From positions 1 through 40,737 of the forward strand of contig MU835240.1 of NCBI GenBank assembly GCA_029204225.1: a stretch of 40,737 nt of DNA, given 5' to 3'. A program made the translations under genes and the position numbers. Under the pieces are notes generated by a model. It saw only the letters and a list, made by a program, of their open reading frames with translations, was not told where the DNA came from and did no database searches. Positions 1 to 10,682 of the stretch are shown in pieces. This DNA comes from Diphasiastrum complanatum. Its lineage: Eukaryota; Streptophyta; Lycopodiopsida; Lycopodiales; Lycopodiaceae. Numbering within the stretch: position 1 is the stretch's first letter; each line of letters opens with the position of its first letter.

Positions 1-225
1 TGACTAGGCCTAAAACTCTAAAATGAGATTAGAGGCCTGACGCTTTTAGTTGTGCATGGCTCGTCCTGTACAATACGAAACTATTTTTTGAATGGTATAG
101 TTCACAAGCGGATGTAGATATTGAAAAATTAATATTCTATTCATTTGTAGTTCATTTCATTTTGATCCATATTTTATTACTATCATTGTTTGTAATTTGT
201 TGATTCTCATGTTTTGTGATGACAG

Positions 226-583
226 TTCACTCTTGAGCCGTATACTCTTGATGATGTATATAGATTTCGGCAAGAGTTGATCGGAACCTTTGCCCTATAC
301 GGTGTAAGTGTTGCACCTGCAATCGAGAGCCTCAAAATGAAGCTGCTCCTACCTTAACAGCCTTTCAGGTTGTTCAGGATGCAGATCTTATTTTATATGA
401 TCAAAAAGGAATAAAAGTCCTTCCTAATATAGAGGAAGGCAATTTTGTAGCGCAGATATTCCTCTTGCCTTAAAAGGCATTGAGGCCCTTCCCGAAACAG
501 AGGAGGGTGAGATTATAGAAGGAGTTGTTGCTTTATCAGTTCCTAATACTGATATAAAAAATATAGAAAAATTGATTGAATAG
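226..583 (+). pseudogene. coding-like fragment, unknown protein, broken
   Basis: This is a run of protein-like sequence that changes frame at least twice. It opens just after a plausible splice acceptor (gatgacag) with FTLEPYTLDDVYRFRQEL. It continues in the next frame with DADLILYDQKGIKVLPNIEE, and in a third with ALPETEEGEIIEGVVALSVP, ending at a TAG at 581-583. The low-complexity-free, acidic character and the sharp end at a stop suggest a real C-terminal coding segment. I do not recognise the family. It may be a host pseudogene fragment or part of a mobile element. Confidence 0.4.
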
Positions 584-1165
584 AGATCTATTTGTAAATA
601 GAGAGACATAAAAAAAAAAAATATACAATCATTTTACTTGTAAACAATCAGTTTATGGATTTTATTATTGATATCACAATAGATTCTTACAATCAGCTTG
701 TGTCGATAGTCTAATAATGAAATGCAATTTTTCTATAATGATAAAAAGACATTGGCATGTATTTGCTAATAGTGAATCTCAATGTTCTTCCATAAGTTGG
801 ATTGTTTCGCCAATATCTCTGCATTTGATCTCGAGCTCATGTCTTTTACGTACCTGCATAAAACTAATATAGAGTCAGTTAGAATTAGTACAGAGTTTGT
901 ATTAGAAAGTTTTGATTGAAACTATTCATAAAAGATCGAGTGTTTACAGTTATGAATTTACCATTGAAAATGAATCTGAAGTCTGAAAATACATCATCTT
1001 GTAGGAGCAATAGTTTCCGCCGGATGTAGTTTAGACTCCAATCTTCTTCCACCTCAACACGTCAAAACGACATCATTGTATATAGTTTCAATATTTTTAC
1101 ATTTTGAATGTCCACTTGCTTCCAAGTCTTGATTGAGTGGCGCCCATTTACCTTTATTTTTTTTC
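584..1165. other. no gene seen
   Basis: AT-rich sequence with no coding-like stretch or repeat structure that I can support. Confidence 0.5.
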
Positions 1166-1179
1166 CATCTTTGATAATG

Positions 1180-1265
1180 CTACTTGGTTTCCAAGGGGAG
1201 GCTCGAACCTGGGACCAAAGAAACTTTGGATGCCAAGCTAACCAGTTGAGCCAACCCCGTTGGGT
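1180..1265 (-). mobile_element. short tRNA-derived SINE with target-site duplication
   Basis: Read on the minus strand, this 86-bp segment has an A-box-like TGGCTCAACTGG and, about 40 nt later, a near-perfect B box GGTTCGAGCC: the internal RNA polymerase III promoter of a tRNA. It is flanked by a perfect 14-bp direct repeat, catctttgataatg, at 1166-1179 and 1266-1279, as expected of a target-site duplication made by LINE-type integration. The element is little more than the tRNA-like head, so it is very short for a SINE. Just beyond the right copy, ttgataatggaagca recurs at about 1271 and 1310, a separate small local duplication. Confidence 0.75.
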
Positions 1266-1566
1266 CATCTTTGATAATGGAAGCATAAGCTCAACATTTG
1301 TTTTTCAATTTGATAATGGAAGCACATGGAAGACATTTTAATTCTGCATTCTATTTCTCCATCTGATCTTTTGTCCTAGCCTTCAACCATAAGTTCAGAT
1401 AATAAACTATCTGATAAATTTTTGCATACAAACATCGTTGGGGTTTTGTGTACATTGACACTTGAAAAGAAATTCACATATATATTTAAGGAAATAAACC
1501 AACTCAATCTGACTGTTTTTCATCTCGTGCGTATTTTTAATAAATTTTTTACATCATTATATATCT

Positions 1567-1806
1567 TGCAACGAAATGATTCTGAAACTATAGCATCTGG
1601 TGCTATCCATTCATCACTTTCAAAACTAGGGAATGGAATTGATACTATTTGTCCAAAATTTCTTTTTGTATCAGGAATGTACATTGATTCATAAAAAAAG
1701 ATTCCACTATCAACTAGATCTTTTGCAGTTCTACCTCGATATTGCAGCTGTCCAATATCAGTGTGAATAACATCTAATACACTTGCTAAAGATCCACTCG
1801 GCTCTC
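1567..1806 (-). pseudogene. coding-like exon fragment, unknown protein
   Basis: The minus strand is open for about 80 codons with strongly protein-like content. It includes GSLASVLDVIHTDIGQLQYR, then a KDLVDSG stretch, then SMYIPDTKRNFGQIVSIPFP and SFESDEW. There is no start codon in the right place, so it looks like an internal exon or a fragment. I do not recognise the family. It lies downstream, on the same strand, of the decayed transposase-like gene at 3.9-7.3 kb and could be a 3' portion of the same transcription unit or a separate relic. Confidence 0.4.
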
Positions 1807-1829
1807 ATTCATTTATGTTGGATGGATAT

Positions 1830-2240
1830 AAATCTACAAGAGAAAAATGATCAGATTGGCAAGTTTACTATTAGATATTTATGAATGACAAAAATCAAAG
1901 TATCAAAAATATCAATAAACACAATTGCTTTTTTTTTTTTGTGATCCTGACGGTTGAATCCTTGCACATTTATCTCTGAATGCATATATACATGTTGGAC
2001 TAGAATTTCAAAATTAGATTTTCCTCTTGATGATGTTCTGAAATCCAAAATTCTGGCCTTCCAATAAGATCAAAATTATAGTTTTGACCTTTTCCTTTTT
2101 TGAGATGCTCCTCTTGATGATGGATGCATCAAAACCCAAGAGTTTTTTGAATATTTTTTTGGCACCCATAATTCATTATCATCTGTCTCGTTGAATAGAA
2201 GCACAAAGTCAATTGAGGAGCACGGCTTCCTTGATGGCGC
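1830..2240 (-). pseudogene. weak coding-like segments, unknown
   Basis: Two minus-strand segments read like protein. One, near 2080-2230, contains FVLLFNETDDNELWVPKKYS and a basic GASQKRKRSK stretch. The other, near 1900-2060, contains NFEILVQHVYMHSEINVQGF. They are in different frames and lack clear splice signals. They may be further pieces of whatever gave the neighbouring fragment at 1567-1806. No family is recognised. Confidence 0.25.
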
Positions 2241-2680
2241 CATTCGTGATTTGCATGCAAAAATATGAAACAATGAACTATGAATCTGAAAATTTGCATA
2301 GATAAAAAGCCATGAATCTGAGAAAGTGTTGGCAAAAATTTGAAACACTAAGCTATTTGGCGCCACAAATTAGCTCTGATTATCCCTGTTAACCATGGTT
2401 TGACAATGCATATACATTAATGGTAAATTAATTTTCTCATCTCAACCATCTGTCATATTCAATTTCAATATTTTTGGGTCTCTTCGGGCAGTGATGAGCT
2501 GGAAGGACAGGCCTCATCAACCAATAGCATTTTCACATGCTGCCCGACGAAACAACAATATATTTAAAAAACTTTTATTTTATTTATATTTGAAAAATTC
2601 TACGTTACGCAGAATCTCGAAGCTAAGGTTTCAATTGGTCCACATGGCAATGAAAATAAGAAAAAAAATAAAAAAACATC

Positions 2681-2721
2681 TTTTTCAAAGGCCCTCGTTG
2701 GGCTCTAAGTTTCTCTAATGA
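2681..2721 (+). repeat. copy of a dispersed terminal-like motif (ends in TTTCTCTAATGA)
   Basis: About 40 bp, reading tttttcaaag...ggctctaagtttctctaatga, resembles the right end of the inverted-repeat element at 35994-36528 and the motif at 7695-7734. Upstream similarity extends to about 2625 (tttcaattggtccacatgg here, against ttttgattggaccatgtg in the other copy). It is probably the right end of a degraded copy; no left end was found. Confidence 0.4.
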
Positions 2722-2730
2722 AGTATACTC

Positions 2731-2943
2731 TTGATGGTGGTTACCAGAGTTCAGAAGCAGAAAGAACCGGTAGCAGATTCAGTACTTGCTAACTCTATAC
2801 CATTAACTGATATACCAACAACATCTGGAGTCTATCCAAATCTCCATGCAAAAAAGGGGAGATATCAGGATTGTAGCGGCCTTGGTTCACCTGTCACACA
2901 TAGATTCATTCCCAAGGGAATAGTGCTTCCTTTGCGAAGTTAG
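2731..2943 (+). CDS. short ORF of doubtful status
   Basis: A 70-residue open frame that begins MMVVTRVQKQKEPVADSV. The start resembles the variable linker of some gypsy polyproteins, but this is a weak impression. It begins immediately after the dispersed terminal motif, so it may be flanking retroelement debris. No domain is visible. Confidence 0.15.
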   Translation: MMVVTRVQKQKEPVADSVLANSIPLTDIPTTSGVYPNLHAKKGRYQDCSGLGSPVTHRFIPKGIVLPLRS

Positions 2944-3118
2944 CTTGCAAATCCTACTCTAACCACATCCAACTATCCACCCTACTTTAACCACAAGCAT
3001 GAGAAGGAAGAATAGATTACAATGGGGGAGGTGCTTACATCCTATCCTCTCTACTCTCTTAGAAATCATTAACAACATGCAAGTAGAGAGAAGAAGCAAA
3101 TGGAAAGCAAATAAATAC

Positions 3119-3120
<2 letters not shown>

Positions 3121-3173
<53 letters not shown>
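3121..3173. repeat. (GA)26 microsatellite
   Basis: An uninterrupted GA dinucleotide tract of 53 bp. It creates spurious RE/LS-rich open frames on both strands. Confidence 0.97.
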
Positions 3174-3176
<3 letters not shown>

Positions 3177-3560
3177 AGGAAGCAAGGATGTTCAAATCTC
3201 ATTTGCGCATAATCTCCTCCTCCTATTGAACATGGAAATATGGTACAAAGGGTGTCTTTTTAAGGATGGGAAAGGCCCTTGCCCCTTTCTCCTATTGGTT
3301 AATTACAATGGCAAGGATCCTAATCCAAGTCTCCTAAACTAACACAAAATGAATCTAATGGTTCCTTAAGAAAGAACAAGGGCACTCACATGATTCATGT
3401 GAGTTCTAATTTGGGTCCTTTTAGCTTTTTTATTAACAACTTTTGCTGTACACACTGCATATATAGAACAAAAATTAGTAATATTATGATAGAAATTTTA
3501 TTTATGCTATGACGATACATTTGAATTAAAAAAAGAATACATGCATATCAGAGATAAATT
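3174..3560. other. no gene seen
   Basis: Unique-looking AT-rich sequence; I see no coding, RNA or repeat signal here. Confidence 0.45.
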
Positions 3561-3568
3561 GAATATAC

Positions 3569-3685
3569 CTTGAGAGATTTAATGATTATATCTCCAATTG
3601 AAGTTGCCGTTGTTGGTATTTCCCGAACGACATCATGAAGTAGAGAATCAAATTCTCTGTGTATTTGCAACTGAGTTTAATTTTA
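3569..3685 (-). pseudogene. possible isolated exon, unknown protein
   Basis: The minus strand reads FDSLLHDVVREIPTTATSIG then DIIIKSLK, and closes on AAG followed by a GTATAT donor-like sequence. Protein-like composition ending exactly at a potential splice donor suggests an exon. It could be a downstream exon of the gene at 3.9-7.3 kb. No family is recognised. Confidence 0.3.
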
Positions 3686-3899
3686 CACATAGAAAATTTG
3701 ATACTTCCTCCTTATTTATCTTTACAAAAAGAATGTTTAGGCTCCAATGCCGACTGCAACAACCAAGATACAAATATCGCTAAATTCATATTTATGAAAA
3801 AATTTCATTCTTATTAAAGCAATGAGGCATGCAACAATCCAGATTAAAGCAACAAAAACAAAAGAGTAATTCTTTGTTATTTTCATATGGAATCAAATA

Positions 3900-6800
3900 A
3901 AATTAATTTGCCACAGGACTGCACTCGATAAAATAGACAGCCTTCTCAAAATTGGCTTCTTTCGCCTTTATCGCTCCCATGAAAAATGGACTAACTACCA
4001 AAACTGTACCATGGGAATCGAAACTGATACTATTTAGCAAAAAAGAAACTCCGGCCTCTACTATTGCATTTGAAATTTCTAAGGTCTTACCTTTTAGCTC
4101 GGCACAAAATTTGGGACCTAATCTAAAGCTTCTACATACATCTGGAAGAAAAAAATCAAAAAAGTTGCCGAGAAGATCAATTTTGTTAGCTAGGTAGGCC
4201 TCATATTGATTATAATGGTCAAAATAAAAAAAAAAACTTGGGCTGGATCATATGGAATTCTCAAAAAACGATTATGTACAAGAGCGAAAACAGAAGTGGA
4301 AAGAATATTTACAGATTTCTTTGTTATTTTGTCTAGCTCCTCTTGGGTAATCAACACTTTTGGTGATGAAACCTGCTGAGGAGCTGGACGAATAACAGAA
4401 GGAGGACTGGGTGATGATTCTCGATCTGAGTCAGATTCTCCAGCATCTGACTCAGAGCTCAGGAAAACACGGGGTCTCTTGGTCAGGATATGTCTAGGAG
4501 GAAGGAAAGCAGCTGGCCTTTGAGATTCAGTCTTCTTGGAGACAACTTGCTTTCTCTTCCTCCTAGAGGTAGTAGGCACGATGGTTCTATCCAGAGGTAG
4601 GTCTCTGGAGGTGCTGACATTATCAACATGCAGACCACAATATCTGTCCTGAATGACGAATTTGGATTCTTCTGTAAAACCATTGAAAAAGTTGCAGTAT
4701 ATAGCTGTTTTGGGCTAGTCTCGTCATGTTGTGTACTTTTATGAAATGCCGCTCTTGCTTGCCAATGAGATTTTTCCATTCCTTGCAATGACCATATGCT
4801 AAGACTTCCACTATTTCTTGCAAAGAATGTCGAATGATGTCGTAATATGTGCTGCATGTCATAAAAACATAATCTAAATCAGTACCAAAAGTATCTAATT
4901 TAATTGCACATATTTGTCTATCGTAGTGTAAAATCAAAATCTTACCATATAATGTGTTATATGATCAACACTCCATGCACTCTGAACTGCATCCACAAAT
5001 TCATTGGTTATTTTCTATATTATTTGAACATCTGTATTTGAAAATTTATCTTTTTTCAAGTATTTCACCATGTTGTCTAACTTTTTCCAAACTTCTACTT
5101 TGTGTATATGAGTAGAACCTTCTTATTTGAAATCTTGAGTTGCTGCAATAATTTCTTTCCAAACCGTGTATTGAGCCTTAGATTGTTTGCCAGAATAATT
5201 TGATAAAAATCTTTGAGCTTTAAATCCTCCAATGGTCGGCTTGCATGGAATATTTCATGTTTTACCTTATAACTTGTCATCTTTTTTTATTTTAACGTGG
5301 CCTTTATGTAAGCCTGTTTTGGACAACACATCCTCTAATATGGAAACAGCTTCCTTTGCAGAGGCCTCTGGCTCGGAATTCCATGCAAACAAGATGTGAA
5401 GAAATATTATTTTTTCTATAATACGCACCTCTGCATGCAATGTACATATATGGACATTTTGTAGAGAAATCGGTAGTACAGATTTCCAATTAGGATCTTA
5501 GGATCTTCTCGATCTCTTGATATTCCTTTACTCCTTGTCATGTCTTTTGTTGTTTTCATGCAGTACAAACAAGGGTGTTTAGAGTTAGCGCCATGAGATA
5601 CATTGAACATACATTTTAATGTCTTCAGATCTCCTGCTAAATGTCATTCAATGTTGAAAGTGCCAATTCCAGGAATATTGAGTGGAACTCCCTCCATGTG
5701 ATTTTTTTATAGTGGCAAGATATGATGTTCTATTAAATATCCATGAGAAAATGTTATGGTCTTCTTTCAGCATCTATAAGAGAATACAAAAACATGATTA
5801 GCCTCATAATATTAACACAAAGAAGATTTTAGATATGAAATCCATATTCAAATGATTATCCCTATTTATTTTGCAAAAGAACTGCTATACCTGAAATGTT
5901 GCCAGCCACCAGATATCATTTTCTGATTGAACACTGAAATTGAGACCTTCTGAGTCTTCTGAATTTGAAAGTGCCCCATTCATGATTGTGAGACTTGACT
6001 CTTTTCATTTTTTGTCCTTTTATAATTTCAGACTCATCTAACTTGAGAACAACTATCAACTTGTTATTGACATTCTCATTTGTAATACCGTAAAAATTTA
6101 TAATGAATGTTAATAACTGATTAATGTCAATAAATAAATTGTTGAAATTGTTATATGTTAGACTTTCTCCTTTCAAGCAATACACTTCATTGATATGAGA
6201 TAGATTACCAACTATTGTTTGCATATCATAGTTTAACATGTCTTTTTTTTTAAAGATGAAATGGTCGTGGGATAATTTTTTTTTTTTATTATTTACTTGT
6301 GCAAATGTCTCCTTTATCATCTTAAACATTGTTGCATATGCTTCCCTACTGATGCTAGAAAATTCATATGCCCCCTGAAGCAATGTAGTGTCTAATATTT
6401 TTCCAACTTCATCCATAATGCTATATGTAAGTGAAGCCTTAATCTTTTTCATTTTGTTATTATTTAACATTGATTTCATAGATTTAGAAGTCAAGATAGA
6501 GCCTAGTGAGTTTCCAATTGAGATCTCATCGGCCAAATGGTCTTCAACAACCAATGCTGATCTGCATTGCAAACATAATGTTCATGAAAATGTCAGTAGA
6601 AATTATGACACTAATAGTATTCACAGCAATATATAATAAGCAAATCAACAGAAAGTTGAAATGAATAAATAACAATATTAGTGATTATGAATAAATCAAA
6701 AAGTTCAAGCAATTTTTAGTACCAAATAAGTTATAACTTACTTGAATGCACGGATTCGTCTTTTTCTATGACCTCCTCTAGATGATAGATCACATATATC

Positions 6801-7290
6801 CTTGTTTACCAGTCTTTTCCTCTTGTTGCTTCGGACCTTTCTGTTGAGCACATCCATATCTTTAACAAGAGACAAATATGGGATACGCATGGATTGAAAT
6901 GCAATTTTTAACTCATCATTACTAGTTGTATAATGATGCAAAGAAGATTTCAACCTTTGGATCTCCTCCTGAGCATCTCATTTTCATCAAAACAAGTTTT
7001 CATCTTTGTAGATTTTTCTTCGCACTCCTTTGATATTTTTCTTGATTCCTCTTCCAAATAATGTATTCTTTGCATTGAATGTGCATTCCCATAGAGCATC
7101 AAATTTTCACAGTAACCCAAAAGGCCATTTTTACCATGACGCATATAGATTATTAACTGACTCACCGAATGAAAATCTGGATTTCGCAATGAACATGGAT
7201 CAATAAGATACAATGTTCCTGATGACCATAAACTTACATGTTTTAGCTTTTCCTCCCTGTATCGGACCATATTAGAAGTTGACAATTTGG
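3900..7290 (-). pseudogene. decayed intron-containing gene; RAG1/Transib-like DDE transposase core
   Basis: Transposase-like gene relic read right to left. The N-terminal part (7285-6742) has a coiled-coil-like charged stretch and a basic RKRRIRAFK end. A 180-bp intron (6562-6741, GTAAGT...GCAG) joins in frame to SALVVEDHLADEISIG. Conserved blocks follow: VVLKLDES (Asp at 6036-6038); a 117-bp intron (5774-5890); GDLKTLKC (Asp at 5629-5631); KHPCLYC (CxxC, 5560-5571); VHICTLHAEVRIIEK (about 5430-5458); and, across a 94-bp intron (4852-4945), HYM|HILRHH, then GSLSIWSLQGMEKSH (Glu at 4774-4776). A Ser/Arg-rich tail runs to about 3900. Asp-Asp spacing is about 97 residues, Asp-Glu about 253, with His at -25 and -20 from the Glu, close to the RAG1 zinc and catalytic pattern. 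At least five stops or frameshifts (for example TGA at about 5655 and TAG near 5010) mark it as non-functional. The family assignment is inference from motifs. Confidence 0.6.
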
Positions 7291-7299
7291 GTTACTTTG

Positions 7300-7694
7300 A
7301 ATTTCTCATCCTAAGCGGAGCATATTCTGGTGACAGATCCACATGAAGATGATAAAGCTTTGTCATCAGTACAGTAGTATAGTAACAAATAACACAATGA
7401 CAATAACAAAGCTGGAGATGGCGCTAACGACTCTGCTGGAGATAGAGATGGTGTAGGCTTTTTTCAGAAATGTCACTCCTAATTCAAATTTTTGAGTGTT
7501 CCCAACTATTGGAAGAGAATATTTCAGCATTTTGAAAAATTATATTTTAACTGTAGTTAAATACCAGTGAAGTTTGATGTGACTAAACTAAAGTGCATTC
7601 AATTACATGGAAATAGTGTGGGCAGATGCGTAAAGAAGTTATAAAATGATATTTTAATTACTTTTAGTTATTTTTCTCTCTCCTACATGGCATT
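7300..7694. other. no gene seen; probable body of a degraded repeat copy
   Basis: Non-coding. Around 7483-7510 the sequence ttcaaatttttgagtgtt resembles the inner part of the element at 35994-36528, so this stretch is probably the body of a degraded copy that ends at 7734. Confidence 0.3.
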
Positions 7695-7734
7695 TCTTAT
7701 AGGGCTCTCTTTGGACCCATATTTTCTCTAATGA
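7695..7734 (+). repeat. copy of the dispersed terminal motif, inside a gag relic
   Basis: It reads ttatagggctctctttggac then ccatattttctctaatga. It matches, on the opposite strand, about 60 bp of the left end at 35991-36040 (TCAT.TTAGA..AAAT, then CCCTATAAG and a CA.GTAGGA block). It sits at the edge of the gag relic, which appears interrupted here. Confidence 0.5.
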
Positions 7735-7739
7735 CTGGT

Positions 7740-8705
7740 CTTTGCTTGTTGTTATCAGATTTACAAGAGCTGTGACCGGTGGTGGCTTTGGTCTTGCTAG
7801 ACACTCCTTGTAGCAATGCCCATAACCATAGTCACGACATAATGGTACATATTTGTCTTTGTCATTCTACAACTCTGTGATTTTCTCCACATGCAAAGCA
7901 TCCAAGCGGCGCTCTGGTTCAATTTCTAGATGCTTGTTGTTGTGCGGCAGCATAAATAGCATGCTGTTCTGAAAGACCGCTATCATTACTGTAATTCCAT
8001 TGCTCGTTACCTCTGTAAGGTTCTGGTTTCATCAAATTAGCAAGAGGAGCCGGTTGTATTGATGGGGCTGGTAAAGCTGATCTCTCCGGATATCCAAGAT
8101 GAGATTTGGCTGCATGATCCTTTCCGTAAAGGAGTTCCTGATATCCCATCTGGGCATATCATTGCTGGATAATCCGAGGATTAAAATGGCAATAAGCAGT
8201 CTCATGATCAGGTGAATTGCACAGATGACAAATATTGGTTTCTATTTGTTTTTTCAATTGAGGACATTCATTTGTTGTGTGATTGCCCGCCGTACAAATG
8301 GAATACCAGACATTTTCCCTGGTAGGAAAAGTCTTAGCAAACTTCTCAAGTTCCTTGTTCGCTTTTCTATGGAAATCTCATCAAGTTGAGACTGCAATTT
8401 TTCCATCTGTTTTTGCTGGTTCTTCCCGAGTTTCTCGAACTCGTTGATCATCGTCTCTGCAGTAGCGTTGATATCAATTGATGCAATGGTGGTGGATGTC
8501 GTAGTGGTCTGCCCTGCTGTATAAAGCAACATACTGATATTCGGATCGTCATATGAATCTTCATCCTCCTCCCGTATTGCATCATCCATAGCGTTTTGCA
8601 AAATTGCGTACTCATTATGGCGTTTCAGCTCACGTCTGATCCTTTTAGATAGACTTGACAAAAACCACATAATCATGGCATTTTCGTTAATCAGCTCGGG
8701 TTTGT
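7740..8705 (-). pseudogene. retrotransposon gag relic with several CCHC zinc knuckles
   Basis: Capsid/nucleocapsid polyprotein fragment of an LTR retrotransposon. Around 8676-8380 it reads MWFLSSLSKRIRRELKRH, an acidic EEDEDSYDDPN stretch, and then a Gln/Lys-rich helix. CCHC-type RNA-binding knuckles follow, with frameshifts between them. One near 8300-8255 has its first Cys replaced by Tyr (YSIC...H...C). One near 8221-8180 is intact (CHLCNSPDHETAYC). One near 7895-7860 begins CFACGENH but its last Cys codon is TGA. A fourth knuckle-like, Cys-containing stretch lies near 7830-7800. No protease or polymerase follows. Multiple knuckles suggest a gypsy-type or related gag, but the clade cannot be set. 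Confidence 0.65.
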
Positions 8706-8743
8706 CTTATAAGGTCTTTTTCGGATTTAGAATTCCTCTAATG
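8705..8743 (+). repeat. weak copy of the dispersed terminal motif
   Basis: It reads cttataaggtctttttcgga then tttagaattcctctaatga, with the same layout as 7695-7734 but more diverged. It abuts the upstream edge of the gag relic. It could be chance similarity. Confidence 0.25.
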
Positions 8744-10680
8744 ATATGCAAAAGCTAGAATTTTGATATAGAGTTCTACGTCCACTATCATGTGCGATTT
8801 TGGTCTCCACATTCAATAAATAGAATAAAAAATCGGCCTACTCCAAGTGATTTGACCTAAAATAAAGCTAGGCTCACAAAGATCCACTTTCTACACTTGA
8901 AAATCCTTGATTGAGATAGAAGCCACTCCAATTCACTCTAGAATTTATGGCGCCCTCAAATACTCCACAAGATTTGGCAAAACCACCAACTTTAGTCTGC
9001 AACCTACTGTAAATACCATGTGAAAAAGTATCAGATCCAAAATGTCACAAATGGATCAATAGATCGTTAGCTAAATTTTGTTGCAAATCTAGATTCATCT
9101 ACAAGCTAGAAATCATGCATCTACCATAATAGAACTTGGAAATACATGAAGACAAACGAAGTTACTGCACATTCAGTATAGCTGTTGTGATTATCTTAGT
9201 GCTTGAAAAAGTAGATGACTTGCAAATTGAAAGGTAAGACACGCAGATTGCAGATGAAAAGACTATCAACGATATTTAAACAGATTGTTTTTGGCTTTTT
9301 GTTATGTATAAAGATGCTAAAGTTGTATATTATGCTACACAATCTTGTGTGAAATTGCATGTATTCTTCATGTTCATTGTGGTTATGCATGTTCGTAAGT
9401 ATTGCACTTGTTGTTCCACTTTTGAAGGTTGCATTTTGAGAAACAACTCGCCTCCAATATTTTGAAATCAAAAAAAATGTTCAAAGGGGACCCTATCATA
9501 ACTTCGTTGAAAAAATTGATTCAAAAGCATAAAAGATGGTCTCATTCATCTTGCCATGCAAACATATACTTTGTTTGCAACTATGAATGATCCATTGCTA
9601 TGAAATTTTGTAATGGAAGTGCACAAATTTCATGTGTTGCACGTACGATGTTGTGTAGGTTGCTGAAACTTTATCTATCACAAATCTAAATATTGCTCTC
9701 ATTGTAATGGACTTTGTGTATTCAATTTGCCAACAATCTCAACCAATCACTCGAGAAACACACACATGTTTTTGTCAAGCATGCATTGTGAAAAATGTCA
9801 ACTAGTTAAGTTGATCTAATTTGGCAAATTTGAGGCCAAAGCAAATTTTCAACTTAGAGATACATTTTTTTATGTCAATAAGGCCTAAGAATAGTGTCTT
9901 TAGTTTTTTTGGCAAGTAGTGAAGTTGATTAGATCAAATTTAGACCTACTTTCAATGGTTGATATAGATACATTGCATCTAGACATTTAAAACTAGGTTT
10001 TTGGTAAAATACCTAGAAACTACCATTTTAGGGAAATATTTGGCAAGTGGCCAAGTGACACTATTGTTACTATAAATAGCTATACCAGCGTGGAGAACAA
10101 ATATTGATGTTCTCATTCTGTATGAAAAACTTTTCTCCTTTGATTCTATATCCATCTCTTTTATATTTCTCATGATATCTTGAATTCTAATGTGTAGAAT
10201 GCTATTTTGAAAAAAAAGGTCCACAACAACTCTAATCCAAATAATTCTGTCAAATGTGAAGACCATGAAGGGTAAATAGAGGGAACAATGTAAAATGATA
10301 TTGAAAAAAAGGTGCAGTATTCAAAGAAAGGGCATGCTTTAAGAACTATATGGCCACATACAAGAATAGAGACAATGGCACGCTAACTAACCTGGTTATA
10401 GAAAATGCCATAAAAAAGTTGCAAATATGAATCATCAAGAACTGAGAAGTCCAAAAGAATTGAGAAGACCACGACATGCAAAAGCATGCATGCCTTATAT
10501 AAGTGGTAATAAAATGATGTCACTGATGAAAGAACCATTGAAAGGAGTGCAAAGGATGAAGCATGAACAAAATTGGAGGATGTCAGAACAGCCATGAACA
10601 TTTACTATGGAATGTTATGCATATATATCGAAAATATCAGCTGACATAAAAAAAAAAAAATTCAAGAAGAATCATAGGAT
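8744..10680. other. no gene seen
   Basis: About 1.9 kb of AT-rich DNA. Open frames here are short, lack recognisable motifs and show no splice-consistent structure. Confidence 0.45.
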
Positions 10681-10682
10681 TA

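Noticed and set aside
3121-3195. Ser/Leu- and Arg/Glu-repeat proteins
   Set aside because: Produced by translating the GA microsatellite.
8940-8970. tggcgcc string as a retrotransposon primer-binding site
   Set aside because: Too short a match and no LTR end beside it.
7388-9385. RSS-like or Transib-like CAC(A/T)RTG heptamers near the RAG1-like relic (for example cacaatg near 7391, cattgtg near 9376)
   Set aside because: Seven-base matches are expected by chance in AT-rich DNA; no paired ends, nonamers or 5-bp target duplication could be shown.
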